Below, piece after piece: positions 24,399 through 33,240 of a stretch of DNA of 45,670 nucleotides (its first letter is position 1; each line of letters starts with the position of its first letter). The notes below the pieces were generated by a model. The model was not told the origin of the DNA, ran no database searches, and saw only the letters and a list, made by a program, of their open reading frames with translations. The translations under genes and the position numbers were made by a program. Source of the DNA: Bacteroidota bacterium (lineage in GTDB: Bacteria > Bacteroidota > Bacteroidia > Flavobacteriales > Weeksellaceae); NCBI GenBank assembly GCA_023386965.1, contig JAEWIR010000016.1, forward strand, positions 1 to 45,670. The letters run 5' to 3'.

Positions 24399-25895
24399 TT
24401 AATGAATACCCTTCATGAACTTGTTCAGAATCGGTGAAAGCAATAATAATGCGGCACCGGAAATCAACATAAGTACCGTAATGAACGGATACAGCGAAAA
24501 GTCATAGGTCTCCAGGATCTGCTCCAGGGTAGCTGCCAGATAGTTACCCAGTGCAAAACTCGCCATCCATACACCCATCATAATGGATGTAATGTTACCA
24601 GGTGAAAGTTTTGTAACCATAGAGAGACCAATTGGCGACAGCATAAGCTCACCTATGGTCAGAAGTACGTAAACTGCTACCAGCCACATTGGACTTACCA
24701 GGTTTCCGGCATCGGCGCTGTTTTGCGCCTGAGTCATGATGAAGAAGGCGAATGCACCAATAAACATGGCCAAGGCAAATTTCACCGGCGTCCTTGGGTT
24801 CAGTTTGCGGGCTGCAAGTTTGATCCACAGCAGTGAAAATAAAGGCGCCAGGGTTACAATGGCAATTGGGTTAATGTTTTGGAACCAGGTAGTCGGGATC
24901 TCAAATCCACCTACTACACGGTCCGTATTTTCCTGTGCAAAAAGGTTGAATGTTCCGCCTGCCTGTTCGAAACCTGCCCAGAAAACGATGTTAAAGAATG
25001 CAAGGATCAGAATTACAAAAACTCTTGTCCATTCTGTTGAACCATTGGTTCCTTTAAAGATGGAAAGGGCAATGAATCCGGTTCCGGCAATTCCCAGTAC
25101 CCAAACCATAATGGTATGGATAAGGTCTGATGTGTTGTTCCAGATGAACATTACGGCAAATACAAAAGCTACATTTGCGATCGTGTACACGATAATGTCC
25201 CTCCAGTCCTTAGCTACAAGGTTGGTAATTCCCTTCTCTCTGTATCCCGGTGGCAGACCTTTGTCTCCAAGCGTGTTACGGCGTGCATAAAACCACAGCA
25301 CACCGATCATCATTCCGATACCGGCAGCCAGGTATCCGTAGGGCCAACCTACTTTTTCACCCAGGGTTCCCGCAACAAACGGAGAAAGGAATGCACCTAT
25401 GTTTATACCCATATAGAAGATGGTAAAGGCACCGTCTTTACGCGGGTCATCATTATCATAAAGGTCACCAACTATTGTAGAGATGTTTGGTTTGAAGAAA
25501 CCATTACCCAGGATCAGGACACCCAACCCAAGATAGAAGAAATTCTTTCTTGTTTCCAGGTCGCCCATCATGTCTCCTGCCGCTCCCGCAGCCAGCATAA
25601 ACTGCCCGATAGCCATAACAAGACCACCAATCAGGATTGATTTTCTCTGACCCAGGATCTTATCTGCAAACCATCCGCCTAAAATAGGGGTGAGATAAAC
25701 AAGAGCGGTAAATATTCCGTACACAGAGAGTGACTCTGCACGGTCCAGACCGAAACCTCCCGTTGCCAGTTCTGCGGTCAGGAAGATGGTGAGCAGGGCG
25801 CGCATCCCATAATAGGAGAAACGTTCCCACATTTCTGTAAAAAACAGGGAATAGAGACCCTTTGGGTGCCCCTGCGTTGGTTGTGTTGTATCCAT
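24399..25895 (-). CDS. POT/PTR family peptide transporter, paralogue 2
   Basis: A 498-residue proton-coupled peptide transporter. The proton-coupling motif is complete here (TEMWERFSYYGMRALL), followed by ILGQRKSILIGG, the PTR2 signature TIFYMGINIGAFLSP and a C-terminal LSPIGLSMVTKLSPGNITS. Start is at ATG 25895 (MDTTQPTQGHPKGLYSLFF); the longer frame begins with a TTG inside the promoter. It has its own promoter box and terminator, so it can be regulated apart from its downstream neighbour. Confidence 0.92.
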   Translation of the reverse strand: MDTTQPTQGHPKGLYSLFFTEMWERFSYYGMRALLTIFLTAELATGGFGLDRAESLSVYGIFTALVYLTPILGGWFADKILGQRKSILIGGLVMAIGQFMLAAGAAGDMMGDLETRKNFFYLGLGVLILGNGFFKPNISTIVGDLYDNDDPRKDGAFTIFYMGINIGAFLSPFVAGTLGEKVGWPYGYLAAGIGMMIGVLWFYARRNTLGDKGLPPGYREKGITNLVAKDWRDIIVYTIANVAFVFAVMFIWNNTSDLIHTIMVWVLGIAGTGFIALSIFKGTNGSTEWTRVFVILILAFFNIVFWAGFEQAGGTFNLFAQENTDRVVGGFEIPTTWFQNINPIAIVTLAPLFSLLWIKLAARKLNPRTPVKFALAMFIGAFAFFIMTQAQNSADAGNLVSPMWLVAVYVLLTIGELMLSPIGLSMVTKLSPGNITSIMMGVWMASFALGNYLAATLEQILETYDFSLYPFITVLMLISGAALLLLSPILNKFMKGIH

Positions 25896-25925
25896 AGTTA
25901 ATTTAAAAATTATTTGTAACAGGAG

Positions 25926-25933
25926 CAAATATA
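25926..25933 (-). promoter_or_regulatory. -7 promoter box (TATATTTG) for POT paralogue 2
   Basis: The minus strand reads TATATTTG, matching TAnnTTTG, about 30 bases upstream of the ATG at 25895. The upstream TTG overlaps the box, supporting the downstream ATG as start. Confidence 0.55.
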
Positions 25934-26115
25934 GTTTTTTTTCGCTTCTGTACTTAGTGATTGTTATATTTTGAGGTAGATTCAGCCTAATGAGTCATAA
26001 TATTCCGAATTGCTCTACACTACTTCCGAATTTATAAAACGCAAAGTAATAAGTGTTAGTCATAGTAAATAAAGTAGCGGGCATAATGGTCTTAATTTGG
26101 CCATTTAGCACACAA

Positions 26116-26142
26116 ACCGGGGCAAAAATTTTGCCCCGGTTG
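26116..26142 (-). terminator. Palindromic terminator after OmpA-like gene
   Basis: AACCGGGGCAAAA and TTTTGCCCCGGTT form an almost continuous 13-base inverted repeat centred at 26129, 21 bases after the stop codon. There is no long T-run outside the stem, so it could also act as an mRNA 3'-end structure. The 268 bases between this gene and the upstream POT gene otherwise show nothing recognisable. Confidence 0.7.
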
Positions 26143-26162
26143 TATAGAAAACCTATTCCTTA

Positions 26163-27455
26163 TTATTTTGTAAATCTTACAGACATTTTTCTGTCTTTAG
26201 CTCTTTCAGCATCAGATGCGGAGGCATCAACTACGGCCTGCTCGCTGCCGTAACCTTCAGCACCGGTTACCTGTGCACCCACACCCAGTTTTGTAAGCTC
26301 AGACTTAATGAAATCTGCTCTGTCCTGAGAAAGTTTTTTGTTTGTTGCGGCATCGCCTGTTTTATCGGTATAACCACCAATCTTTATTTTTGCATCAGGG
26401 TATGCCTTCAGGATTTCCGCAAGATTTTGGATCTGTCCTTCAGAGCCTGGCTCAAGAGCGGTTGCAGATCCCATTTGGAAGTTTACATTGTCAAAATCGT
26501 ACCATGTGGTTTTCAAAGCTTCATCATCAGCGGCATTCGTATACCCTCCGGAACGTAAAAATTCGATCATGCGGGATTCCATACCGTTGGCATAACCCTG
26601 CAAGGGTGTTCCGTTAAGATCGATTGCTGTCATTTCACCACGGTCCGCCGTCGTCATTGTTGTGTCCACCATTACGTTTGCAGAGTCCTCCACTATCACT
26701 GTAGAATCGGAATCAGTTGTCGTGACGGTTTCTTTATTATCACACTGTTTCATCAGGAACCATCCAACGAGAAGCAGGAGAAGTAGGGGAAGAAGCCATT
26801 TCCAGATAGAACTTCCTTCAGTTTTTACTTCGTCCCGGTCTACATTTACATGGGTGGCGCCGGCGCGGGTAACCTCTACATGAGGCTCCGTAGAGGCAGC
26901 GGTAGTGGCAGTCGCAGCTGCTTTTTCGGAGTAGCTGTCTCCGAACCAATCACCTAATCCAAGGCTGGCCATTGATAGACCCGCAGGCAAAAGTGTTGAA
27001 ACTATCCCTTTCTGATCAGACAGTAATCCTGAGACTGCACTGCGGTCCAGATTATTGTCGGCAGCGTATTTTCCCACAGAGCCGAGTGTCGCTCCTGTAA
27101 CCATATTCAGCAAGGTGGAGGTAGAACCTGTACCAATCCCGGCGTAGCCTGAAATGGCATTGATGATGCCGGCAACCTTATCTCCGAAAATACTTGCCAA
27201 TACGTTCGAAATATAAGTGTTGTTCGCAGACCCGCCCAGCAAGTTGCCCAACAGCCCACTGTTTGCAGAGCCCGTAATCGAATCGAGTACTGTAGGATTG
27301 GAAGAATGGTTAGCAAAACCACCCACTACCGCGGGCAGCAGTCCACTGATCGCTTTCGAAATTCCGGATTCACTTTCTCCCAGCTGCGTAGCAGCCTGTG
27401 TAACGAGCGCAGGACCTAACTGTCCTCTGATAAGATCAAGAATGTTTAATGACAT
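26163..27455 (-). CDS. DUF937-OmpA fusion membrane protein
   Basis: A 430-residue protein with no signal peptide. Residues about 1-170 are a DUF937-like helical domain rich in small residues (SKAISGLLPAVVGGFANHSS), then a charged linker, one membrane helix at about 222-241 (KWLLPLLLLLLVGWFLM), a threonine/serine/aspartate-rich spacer, and a C-terminal OmpA peptidoglycan-binding domain (about 315-430; IGGYTDKTGDAATNKKLSQD and RAKDRKMSVRF). The layout predicts a cytosolic DUF937 domain joined through the inner membrane to a periplasmic domain that can grip peptidoglycan. The DUF937 function is unknown. Alone, behind its own promoter box. Confidence 0.85.
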   Translation of the reverse strand: MSLNILDLIRGQLGPALVTQAATQLGESESGISKAISGLLPAVVGGFANHSSNPTVLDSITGSANSGLLGNLLGGSANNTYISNVLASIFGDKVAGIINAISGYAGIGTGSTSTLLNMVTGATLGSVGKYAADNNLDRSAVSGLLSDQKGIVSTLLPAGLSMASLGLGDWFGDSYSEKAAATATTAASTEPHVEVTRAGATHVNVDRDEVKTEGSSIWKWLLPLLLLLLVGWFLMKQCDNKETVTTTDSDSTVIVEDSANVMVDTTMTTADRGEMTAIDLNGTPLQGYANGMESRMIEFLRSGGYTNAADDEALKTTWYDFDNVNFQMGSATALEPGSEGQIQNLAEILKAYPDAKIKIGGYTDKTGDAATNKKLSQDRADFIKSELTKLGVGAQVTGAEGYGSEQAVVDASASDAERAKDRKMSVRFTK

Positions 27456-27503
27456 AGTAGTTAAATTTTAATGTTTATCCGCAGGATGATGCAAGAATTA
27501 ATC

Positions 27504-27511
27504 CAAATTTA
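27504..27511 (-). promoter_or_regulatory. -7 promoter box (TAAATTTG) for DUF937-OmpA gene
   Basis: The minus strand reads TAAATTTG, matching TAnnTTTG, with a leader of about 40 bases to the ATG at 27455. It lies just beyond a possible terminator of proS. Confidence 0.5.
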
Positions 27512-27518
27512 AAACAGC

Positions 27519-27541
27519 CAAAAAACGCTCGCCTCGGGGAG
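27519..27541 (-). terminator. Possible terminator of proS
   Basis: On the minus strand CTCCCC and GGCGAG form an imperfect stem (5 of 6 pairs), followed by CGTTTTTT, 21 bases after the proS stop codon. Confidence 0.45.
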
Positions 27542-27562
27542 AAAGCTTAGAACTTAAGGATA

Positions 27563-29038
27563 TTAATAAGCCTTGGCAAAAATGACGCGCCGGGTTGAAG
27601 GCTTACCGGAGATCAGAGAAACTCCAGCCTCTTCTTTAGCATCCAAAGGAATACAGCGGATGGTTGCTTTTGTGAGATTCTTGATTTCCTCTTCTTCCTC
27701 AGCGGTGCCATCCCAGTGCGCAGAAATAAAGCCGCCTTTTTCTTCGAGTACCGATTTGAACTCCTCAAAAGTATCTACTTCCGTAATATTGGCATTTTTA
27801 AAGTCCAGCGCTCTGTTATAGATGTCTTTCTGTATACTCTGCAGCAGTTCCTCAATATAGACTTCAAGGTTTTCAATCGGCTGGACTTCCTTTGTCAGCG
27901 TGTCGCGGCGTGCCACCTCTACGGTACGGTTTTCCAGGTCCCTGGCACCCATGGCTATCCTTACAGGTACTCCTTTCAATTCATATTCAGCAAACTTCCA
28001 GCCCGGTTTGTTCTGATCATCATCATCAAATTTAACGGAGATGTTTTTTGCTTTAAGTTTCTGCTGAATTTCCGTTGCAACAGTACGGATGCTCTCCAGC
28101 TGTTCCTCTCCTTTAAATATGGGTACGATAACGACCTGAATCGGTGCGAGAGTTGGGGGCAAAACCAAACCATAATCATCGGAGTGCGCCATGATCAGTG
28201 CGCCCATCAGTCGTGTGCTCACACCCCAGGAGGTAGCCCAGGCATATTCTGATTTACCCTCACGGTTAGTGAACTTTACATCGAAAGCTTTTGAGAAATT
28301 CTGACCCAGGAAGTGCGAGGTTCCGGCCTGCAGGGCTTTACCGTCCTGCATCATGGCTTCAATACAGTAAGTTTCCTCTGCCCCGGCAAAACGCTCTGTG
28401 GGCGTCTTGATGCCACGGATAACCGGCATTGCCATATGATTTTCGGCAAAAGTGGCGTAAACTTCAAGCATTTTTTCTGTCTCCTCCAGCGCTTCTTCCC
28501 TGGTGGCATGTGCAGTATGTCCTTCCTGCCACAAAAATTCGGTTGTACGCAGGAATAATCGGGTTCTCATTTCCCAGCGTACGACATTGGCCCACTGGTT
28601 AATCAGTATGGGCAGGTCGCGGTAGCTCTGGATCCAGTTTTTATAGGTACTCCAGATAATGGCTTCGGAAGTTGGACGCACAATGAGTTCCTCTTCCAGT
28701 TTGGCTTCAGGATCCACAATAAGTTTCTGCGGATTGTTAGGGTCGGTTTTCAGTCTGTAATGAGTCACCACAGCGCATTCCTTGGCAAAACCTTCAGCAT
28801 TCTGCTCTTCAGCTTCAAAAAGGCTTTTCGGTACGAACAACGGGAAATAAGCATTCTGGTGACCTGTTTCCTTAAACATGCTGTCGAGTTCATCGCGCAT
28901 TTTCTCCCAGATGGCGTATCCGTATGGTTTGATCACCATGCATCCGCGAACCTGCGAGTTCTCCGCCAGATCAGCTTTTACCACCAATTCATTATACCAC
29001 TTGCTGTAATCCTGTTCTCTCGAAGTTAATTTTGCCAT
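27563..29038 (-). CDS. proS: Prolyl-tRNA synthetase, eukaryote/archaea-like type
   Basis: A 491-residue class II aminoacyl-tRNA synthetase that charges tRNA-Pro. The short form without the bacterial editing insertion is clear from length and sequence. Motif 2 region RWEMRTRLFLRTTEFLWQEGH, upstream RPTSEAIIWSTYKNW, and motif 3 area TSWGVSTRLMGALIMAHSDD are present, followed by an anticodon-binding domain (VVIVPIF, then GVPVRIAMGARDLEN) and a C-terminal part ending RRVIFAKAY, as in archaeal/eukaryotic ProRS. The start MAKLTSREQDYSKWYNELV is typical. It diverges from the lipoprotein gene at 29182. Confidence 0.96.
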   Translation of the reverse strand: MAKLTSREQDYSKWYNELVVKADLAENSQVRGCMVIKPYGYAIWEKMRDELDSMFKETGHQNAYFPLFVPKSLFEAEEQNAEGFAKECAVVTHYRLKTDPNNPQKLIVDPEAKLEEELIVRPTSEAIIWSTYKNWIQSYRDLPILINQWANVVRWEMRTRLFLRTTEFLWQEGHTAHATREEALEETEKMLEVYATFAENHMAMPVIRGIKTPTERFAGAEETYCIEAMMQDGKALQAGTSHFLGQNFSKAFDVKFTNREGKSEYAWATSWGVSTRLMGALIMAHSDDYGLVLPPTLAPIQVVIVPIFKGEEQLESIRTVATEIQQKLKAKNISVKFDDDDQNKPGWKFAEYELKGVPVRIAMGARDLENRTVEVARRDTLTKEVQPIENLEVYIEELLQSIQKDIYNRALDFKNANITEVDTFEEFKSVLEEKGGFISAHWDGTAEEEEEIKNLTKATIRCIPLDAKEEAGVSLISGKPSTRRVIFAKAY

Positions 29039-29122
29039 TTTTTTACGTAAATTTTTATAAAACCCTATTTAACTTTTACCTTTTTCCGAATCTAAAATAA
29101 ACACGTATATTTACGATATTAA

Positions 29123-29130
29123 TTACGTTT
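29123..29130 (+). promoter_or_regulatory. -7 promoter box (TACGTTTG) for lipoprotein/OmpP1 operon
   Basis: TACGTTTG matches TAnnTTTG and gives a leader of about 45 bases to the ATG at 29182. Confidence 0.5.
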
Positions 29131-29181
29131 GAGACCGCAAAAGCGGTGCAAAGATATTTAAAATTAAAATTTTTATATGCT

Positions 29182-30132
29182 ATGAAAAAATATATAATTG
29201 AAAATCTGACCCGTAGCTTGCGCTCCAATATGGTGCTTGCCGTAGCGGGTGGATTTATATTGATGTCCTGTGGTACACAGATGGGCGGCTACAGTGAAAC
29301 CGACGGAGTGTATTACGATCCAGCCCGGGACACACTGCCTGAAGGTGTGGTGCTTGATAACCGTGGAAATCAGGTAGGTGAATATTACGATTACACGGAC
29401 ACTCAGATAGTAGAGGATGTGCGTGAGCGCAGCTGGCAGGAGAACAGTAAATATTGGGACGATAACGTATCCGATTCGGACTGGGGCGTTTATGCAGGCT
29501 CTGAGACCAATTTCTATCAGGATAATTGGGGCTGGGGGATGCCATTCGGTTTCTACAGTCCTTACTATGGGCATGGTTTCCGTCTAGGGATGTCATGGGG
29601 CTGGGGTTCGCACTGGGGTTGGTATGACCCGTTCTGGGGTTTCAGCCCATATTCAAACTGGGGATGGTACAACGGTTTTTATCCGTATGGATGGTCCTCT
29701 CCGTATTACGGATTTTACAGCCCTTATTATTATGCACCAACCTATCGCTACCAGCGTAGCGGTGCAAACGGAAGGTTATATAACTCCTACCAGGGATCAC
29801 AGGGTCTTCTGAAGCAGGGTGCCAACAATGGTTTCAGAAACCAGGGTGCGTCGGGCCGTATATCAAATCAGCAACCGGTGAATAATACGCCACGGTTCCG
29901 GACACCAACTCAAACCCGCGATATACAGCAAACACAGCCCCGCTCCGTTCCCAGAAACAGACCATATATGAATAATCCGCAAAGTGCTCCGCGGACTTCT
30001 GAGCCTCGAATCAGATCCAATGACAACGGTGGTTTCAGATCAGGTGGCTTTAACAGTGGAAGTTCATCTTCCGGTGGTGGTTTCAGATCGGGTGGCTCTA
30101 CCGGTGGCGGTATGCGTTCCGGAGGGAGATAA
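29182..30132 (+). CDS. Aromatic- and glycine-rich lipoprotein
   Basis: A 316-residue predicted lipoprotein: signal segment with lipobox LMSC (about residues 30-33), an acidic N-terminal part, then about 90 residues exceptionally rich in Trp, Tyr, Gly and Phe (for example WGWGSHWGWYDPFWGFSPYS), and a C-terminal Gly/Ser/Asn/Arg-rich low-complexity tail ending in FRSGG/MRSGG-like repeats. I recognise no catalytic domain. Such composition fits an outer-membrane or surface structural protein, which is inference. The signal peptide is unusually long because of a basic N-terminal stretch; ATG at 29182 is chosen over an upstream start. It precedes an OmpP1-like barrel gene by 22 bases. Confidence 0.75.
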   Translation: MKKYIIENLTRSLRSNMVLAVAGGFILMSCGTQMGGYSETDGVYYDPARDTLPEGVVLDNRGNQVGEYYDYTDTQIVEDVRERSWQENSKYWDDNVSDSDWGVYAGSETNFYQDNWGWGMPFGFYSPYYGHGFRLGMSWGWGSHWGWYDPFWGFSPYSNWGWYNGFYPYGWSSPYYGFYSPYYYAPTYRYQRSGANGRLYNSYQGSQGLLKQGANNGFRNQGASGRISNQQPVNNTPRFRTPTQTRDIQQTQPRSVPRNRPYMNNPQSAPRTSEPRIRSNDNGGFRSGGFNSGSSSSGGGFRSGGSTGGGMRSGGR

Positions 30133-30154
30133 ATTTTACTAACAGAGAATAACA

Positions 30155-31597
30155 ATGATAAAAAAATCTTTAGCGGTCTTTACCGTAGCTGCGGCTTTCT
30201 TTGCGCAGGCGCAGGATGTCTCTACTTTAAGAAACACAGTAGATGTTTACTCAAACAGTTCGCTGGGCAGTTCGGCCAAATGGAACGCCATGGCAGGTTC
30301 GGCTGGAGCACTGGGTGGCGATGCAACCTCGCTTCTAAATAACCCTGCAGGTTTAGGAGTGGCCATCTCAAGTAATATTGGGGGAACGCTGGGGTTAAGC
30401 AACTATAAAAACGTTAGCAGTTCCGGGAACCAGTCTACTTCATTCAGTAATACTATGGCGGATCTGACTAATGCGAACGGTGTTGCCTCCTTCCAGTTGC
30501 TTACGGAAACTCCCTGGAAGTTTGTTAACCTGGGGGTGAACATCAGCAGCCGTAATCTGGATTCCTACGTCGAAACGCCGGGGAATGCGAACATCATCAT
30601 TCCAAAAGACCTGGAAGACAGCATGGGCACTCCGCTTGCCGGTAACCTGAGTTTCCTGGGGCATGGCTATGACCGAACCGGGCTGCAGACTAAAATGAGT
30701 GTCGGAATTGGGGCTAACTATAATCATTCACTTTTCCTAGGTGCCGGACTAAATTTCCATTCCAGCAATCTGCAGCAGTTTGATACTGCAAGGTTCGGGC
30801 TGGATCTGGATAATTCGGTGGCTCAATATGATAAACAGTACACGCCTTTCAGTGAACTTGGCAGTGGATTTTCGGCCAGTGTAGGTGTGATCGGCAAACT
30901 GAATAATCAGTTCCGTGTAGGCGCGGCTCTGGAAACACCCACATGGTGGCAGGTTGAACGTGTTTACACAGATTATTTCACAGATGCGGACGGGTATATT
31001 TCCTATGAAACCCTGGCGGAAGACAGAACTTTCACTTCACCTTTGAAAGCTACCTTGAGTGCGGCATTTGTTCCCAATAAAAATTTCTCGCTGAATGTTG
31101 ATTATGGTATTGGTCTAACTAAACCAAAATATAAGGTTCAGGGCCCGGCTGAAACTGAGTTAAATGATTTCTTTGACGATTACAGCACATCGGGTTCAGA
31201 AATCAAAGTTGGTGCGGAGTACCGCATTAAAGCTTTAAGGCTGAGAGGTGGTTTTGCGCACGCGAGTAATCCTTTTGATGCAGTAACTTTATCTGCATAC
31301 AATAACAGTGGTGCGATATCCAACCAAACTTTTGATAATCTGATCCTGGGCAGCAGGAACACCGTAGGACTGGGTGCAGGATATGATTTTAAATCATTTT
31401 ATATAGACCTGGCGTACCAGAACATGAATTCCGAATATTCCAATCCTTTCCTTTTCGGGAGTGTCATAAACGGTTCGCCCAGATATGCGACAGGATATCA
31501 TTCCGGTAATTTTGATGTCTCTGAAGAAGTATCTGCGGTTTCCAGCGTGAAGAACAGTCAGAACAACCTTTTCCTTACCCTGGGTTGGAAGTTTTAA
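30155..31597 (+). CDS. OmpP1/FadL-like outer membrane protein
   Basis: A 480-residue outer-membrane barrel protein. Signal peptide at residues 1-19 (SLAVFTVAAAFFAQAQ), then the OmpP1/FadL-type N-terminus, with the pattern KWNAMAGSAGALGGDATSLLNNPAGL, alternating beta strands to the end, and a terminal aromatic NLFLTLGWKF that fits barrel assembly signals. The family transports hydrophobic compounds such as fatty acids or aromatics in other bacteria; the substrate here is unknown. It is probably co-transcribed with the lipoprotein gene 22 bases upstream and ends at a strong terminator. Confidence 0.88.
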   Translation: MIKKSLAVFTVAAAFFAQAQDVSTLRNTVDVYSNSSLGSSAKWNAMAGSAGALGGDATSLLNNPAGLGVAISSNIGGTLGLSNYKNVSSSGNQSTSFSNTMADLTNANGVASFQLLTETPWKFVNLGVNISSRNLDSYVETPGNANIIIPKDLEDSMGTPLAGNLSFLGHGYDRTGLQTKMSVGIGANYNHSLFLGAGLNFHSSNLQQFDTARFGLDLDNSVAQYDKQYTPFSELGSGFSASVGVIGKLNNQFRVGAALETPTWWQVERVYTDYFTDADGYISYETLAEDRTFTSPLKATLSAAFVPNKNFSLNVDYGIGLTKPKYKVQGPAETELNDFFDDYSTSGSEIKVGAEYRIKALRLRGGFAHASNPFDAVTLSAYNNSGAISNQTFDNLILGSRNTVGLGAGYDFKSFYIDLAYQNMNSEYSNPFLFGSVINGSPRYATGYHSGNFDVSEEVSAVSSVKNSQNNLFLTLGWKF

Positions 31598-31626
31598 GCG
31601 ATGCAGAGGACGCAACCTAAATTAAA

Positions 31627-31652
31627 TACTCCGGTTTTGCCGGAGTATTTTT
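31627..31652 (+). terminator. Terminator after OmpP1-like gene
   Basis: TACTCCGG and CCGGAGTA form an 8-base stem around TTTTG, followed by TTTTTTTT. The ZIP transporter gene converges on it from the other side. Confidence 0.92.
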
Positions 31653-31653
31653 T

Positions 31654-32346
31654 TTAATGATGGTGAAAGTTGTGAGCCAGCATAGCAAGTGCAACGCCCA
31701 GTATGACGAGCCCGATCTTGGACCAGTTCACGTTGTGGTTCCTGTTGCTTTCAAAAATAATGACAGAAGATATATGAAGGAATATTCCCCCTACCACAGC
31801 CATGAAATAAGGCTGAAGTTCCGGATCGAAATAAGCCCCAAATATCATCCCCAATGGTGAAGCCAGTGCAAACAGGGTAATGATCAGCCATGAGTTGCGC
31901 GAAAATTTCTTGCTTTTGAACAGAAAGGCCCCCAAGATAAATGAAATAGGCAGATTATGAAATATGATTCCCTGCAGGTAGGGTGAAAACATATCGGTTT
32001 CATAAGCCAGCGGAAAACCTTCAATAAAAGCATGTATAAACATTCCCAGGATCAGCGCCACCGGCAAAATGCCATGTTCTGAATGATGGTGAAAATGACC
32101 GTGCTCAAAACCTTTGGTAAGGTGTTCCAGTACCATCTGCAGCAGCACGCCGCCAATGACCCAAATTCCGATATTTTCTACATCGGCCGTATATATGGAC
32201 GGGAAGACCTCGTTCACGCAGATCGTAATCAGAAAACCCGCGCTTAGGATAAGGAGGTTTTTCGCTAACTTTTCTTTGGTGCCGAAGAATTTTCCAAGCA
32301 AAACCCCGGTCACTACACTGAGAATGAGCAGTAAGATAATTATCAT
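31654..32346 (-). CDS. ZIP family metal transporter
   Basis: A 230-residue inner-membrane carrier with about 8 hydrophobic segments, importing divalent metals such as zinc or iron. The metal path is visible: HAFIEGFPL in TM4 and HNLPISFILGAF in TM5, plus a histidine-rich loop (GFEHGHFHHHSEHG) between TM3 and TM4 and a terminal HNFHHH tail. Its start overlaps the stop of the upstream methyltransferase gene in an ATGA arrangement, so the two are translated from one message. Which metal is carried cannot be read from sequence. Confidence 0.9.
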   Translation of the reverse strand: MIIILLLILSVVTGVLLGKFFGTKEKLAKNLLILSAGFLITICVNEVFPSIYTADVENIGIWVIGGVLLQMVLEHLTKGFEHGHFHHHSEHGILPVALILGMFIHAFIEGFPLAYETDMFSPYLQGIIFHNLPISFILGAFLFKSKKFSRNSWLIITLFALASPLGMIFGAYFDPELQPYFMAVVGGIFLHISSVIIFESNRNHNVNWSKIGLVILGVALAMLAHNFHHH

Positions 32347-33122
32347 AATGATGGGCAGTCCGATTTTTTTCTGAAAACGTTAATGCAGCGCGGAGAGGTT
32401 TCGGGGTCAAATGGTTCAAGATGGTAATTCCCGTAAACTTTAAGAAGCTCAAAACCAAACTCCCTGCCGTAATCTTCTATCTCGGCGGGTTCGTGAAGTT
32501 TCACCTTCTCGTAGAAATGATGCTTCTCTCCCTTGTCCGTAAAGTTGATGTCTTTAATGACGTGCTGATCAACAATCCGTTTGTTTATATTGAAATCGAT
32601 ATGACCTTTGGTCTGGATTTCCTGTGGTACCAATGTTTTCTTTACCCAGGTTTCATTTAAAAAGTCAAGGACAAAATAACCTCCTTCATTCAGTGTATTA
32701 CAGACCGAACGGAAAACCCTGCGGTCGTCATTTTCGTCCTCAAAATAGCCGAAACTGGTAAACAGGTTGAGTACGGCATCCACTTTTGCTGCAGAAACGG
32801 TCGGGTAGATTTCGTCTCTCATATCGTGAACCGCAAATTTAAGTTCAGGTTGCCCTGCACCATCTTCAGGGTGAATTTCGAATTGTCTGTTGTGTGTAAT
32901 GCTTTCTTTCGACAGGTCCAGACCCAGAACATTATAACCTGCTTTATTCAGAAAAACGGAGTGGCGTCCTTTGCCGCAACCCAAATCAATGATTTTTGAC
33001 CTTGCCGGCAACTGCAGTTCTTTAAGCAGTAATGAGATAAAATTTTCCGCTTCTTCAAAATCGCGGTCTTTGTAAAGTATATGATAATAAGGGGTATCAA
33101 ACCATGTTTCGAACCATGCCAT
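32343..33122 (-). CDS. Class I SAM-dependent methyltransferase
   Basis: A 259-residue cytosolic methyltransferase. The SAM-binding motif KIIDLGCGKGRHSVFLNK is near residue 45, with the acidic VLGLDLS motif after it and VDAVLNLFTSFGYFEDEND as motif IV. The substrate is unknown; the N-terminus AWFETWFDTPYYHILYKDRD is conserved in this small family. Start at ATG 33122, since the longer frame begins with GTG upstream of a promoter box. The stop codon overlaps the ATG of the ZIP transporter gene, a tight coupling. Confidence 0.88.
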   Translation of the reverse strand: MAWFETWFDTPYYHILYKDRDFEEAENFISLLLKELQLPARSKIIDLGCGKGRHSVFLNKAGYNVLGLDLSKESITHNRQFEIHPEDGAGQPELKFAVHDMRDEIYPTVSAAKVDAVLNLFTSFGYFEDENDDRRVFRSVCNTLNEGGYFVLDFLNETWVKKTLVPQEIQTKGHIDFNINKRIVDQHVIKDINFTDKGEKHHFYEKVKLHEPAEIEDYGREFGFELLKVYGNYHLEPFDPETSPRCINVFRKKSDCPSL

Positions 33123-33126
33123 TCTG

Positions 33127-33134
33127 CAAAAATA
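33127..33134 (-). promoter_or_regulatory. -7 promoter box (TATTTTTG) for methyltransferase-ZIP operon
   Basis: The minus strand reads TATTTTTG, matching TAnnTTTG, and ends only four bases before the ATG at 33122, so the transcript would be nearly leaderless. Confidence 0.5.
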
Positions 33135-33240
33135 ACTAAATTTGCACTCGGTAAACCACAAAGAGCCGGATTTTTAAGGAAAGCATTCGGCAATAAGCAT
33201 GCATAAAGGGTCTGCAATTAGGTGAAACCGCCACGCAATT

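Noticed and set aside
26116..26142. Palindrome near 26129 as a protein-binding operator
   Set aside because: Its place just after a stop codon and its GC-rich arms fit a transcription terminator or mRNA 3' end better.
29182..30132. Repeat-like Trp/Tyr-rich segment as a tandem DNA repeat array
   Set aside because: The protein is compositionally biased, but the DNA does not repeat in fixed units.
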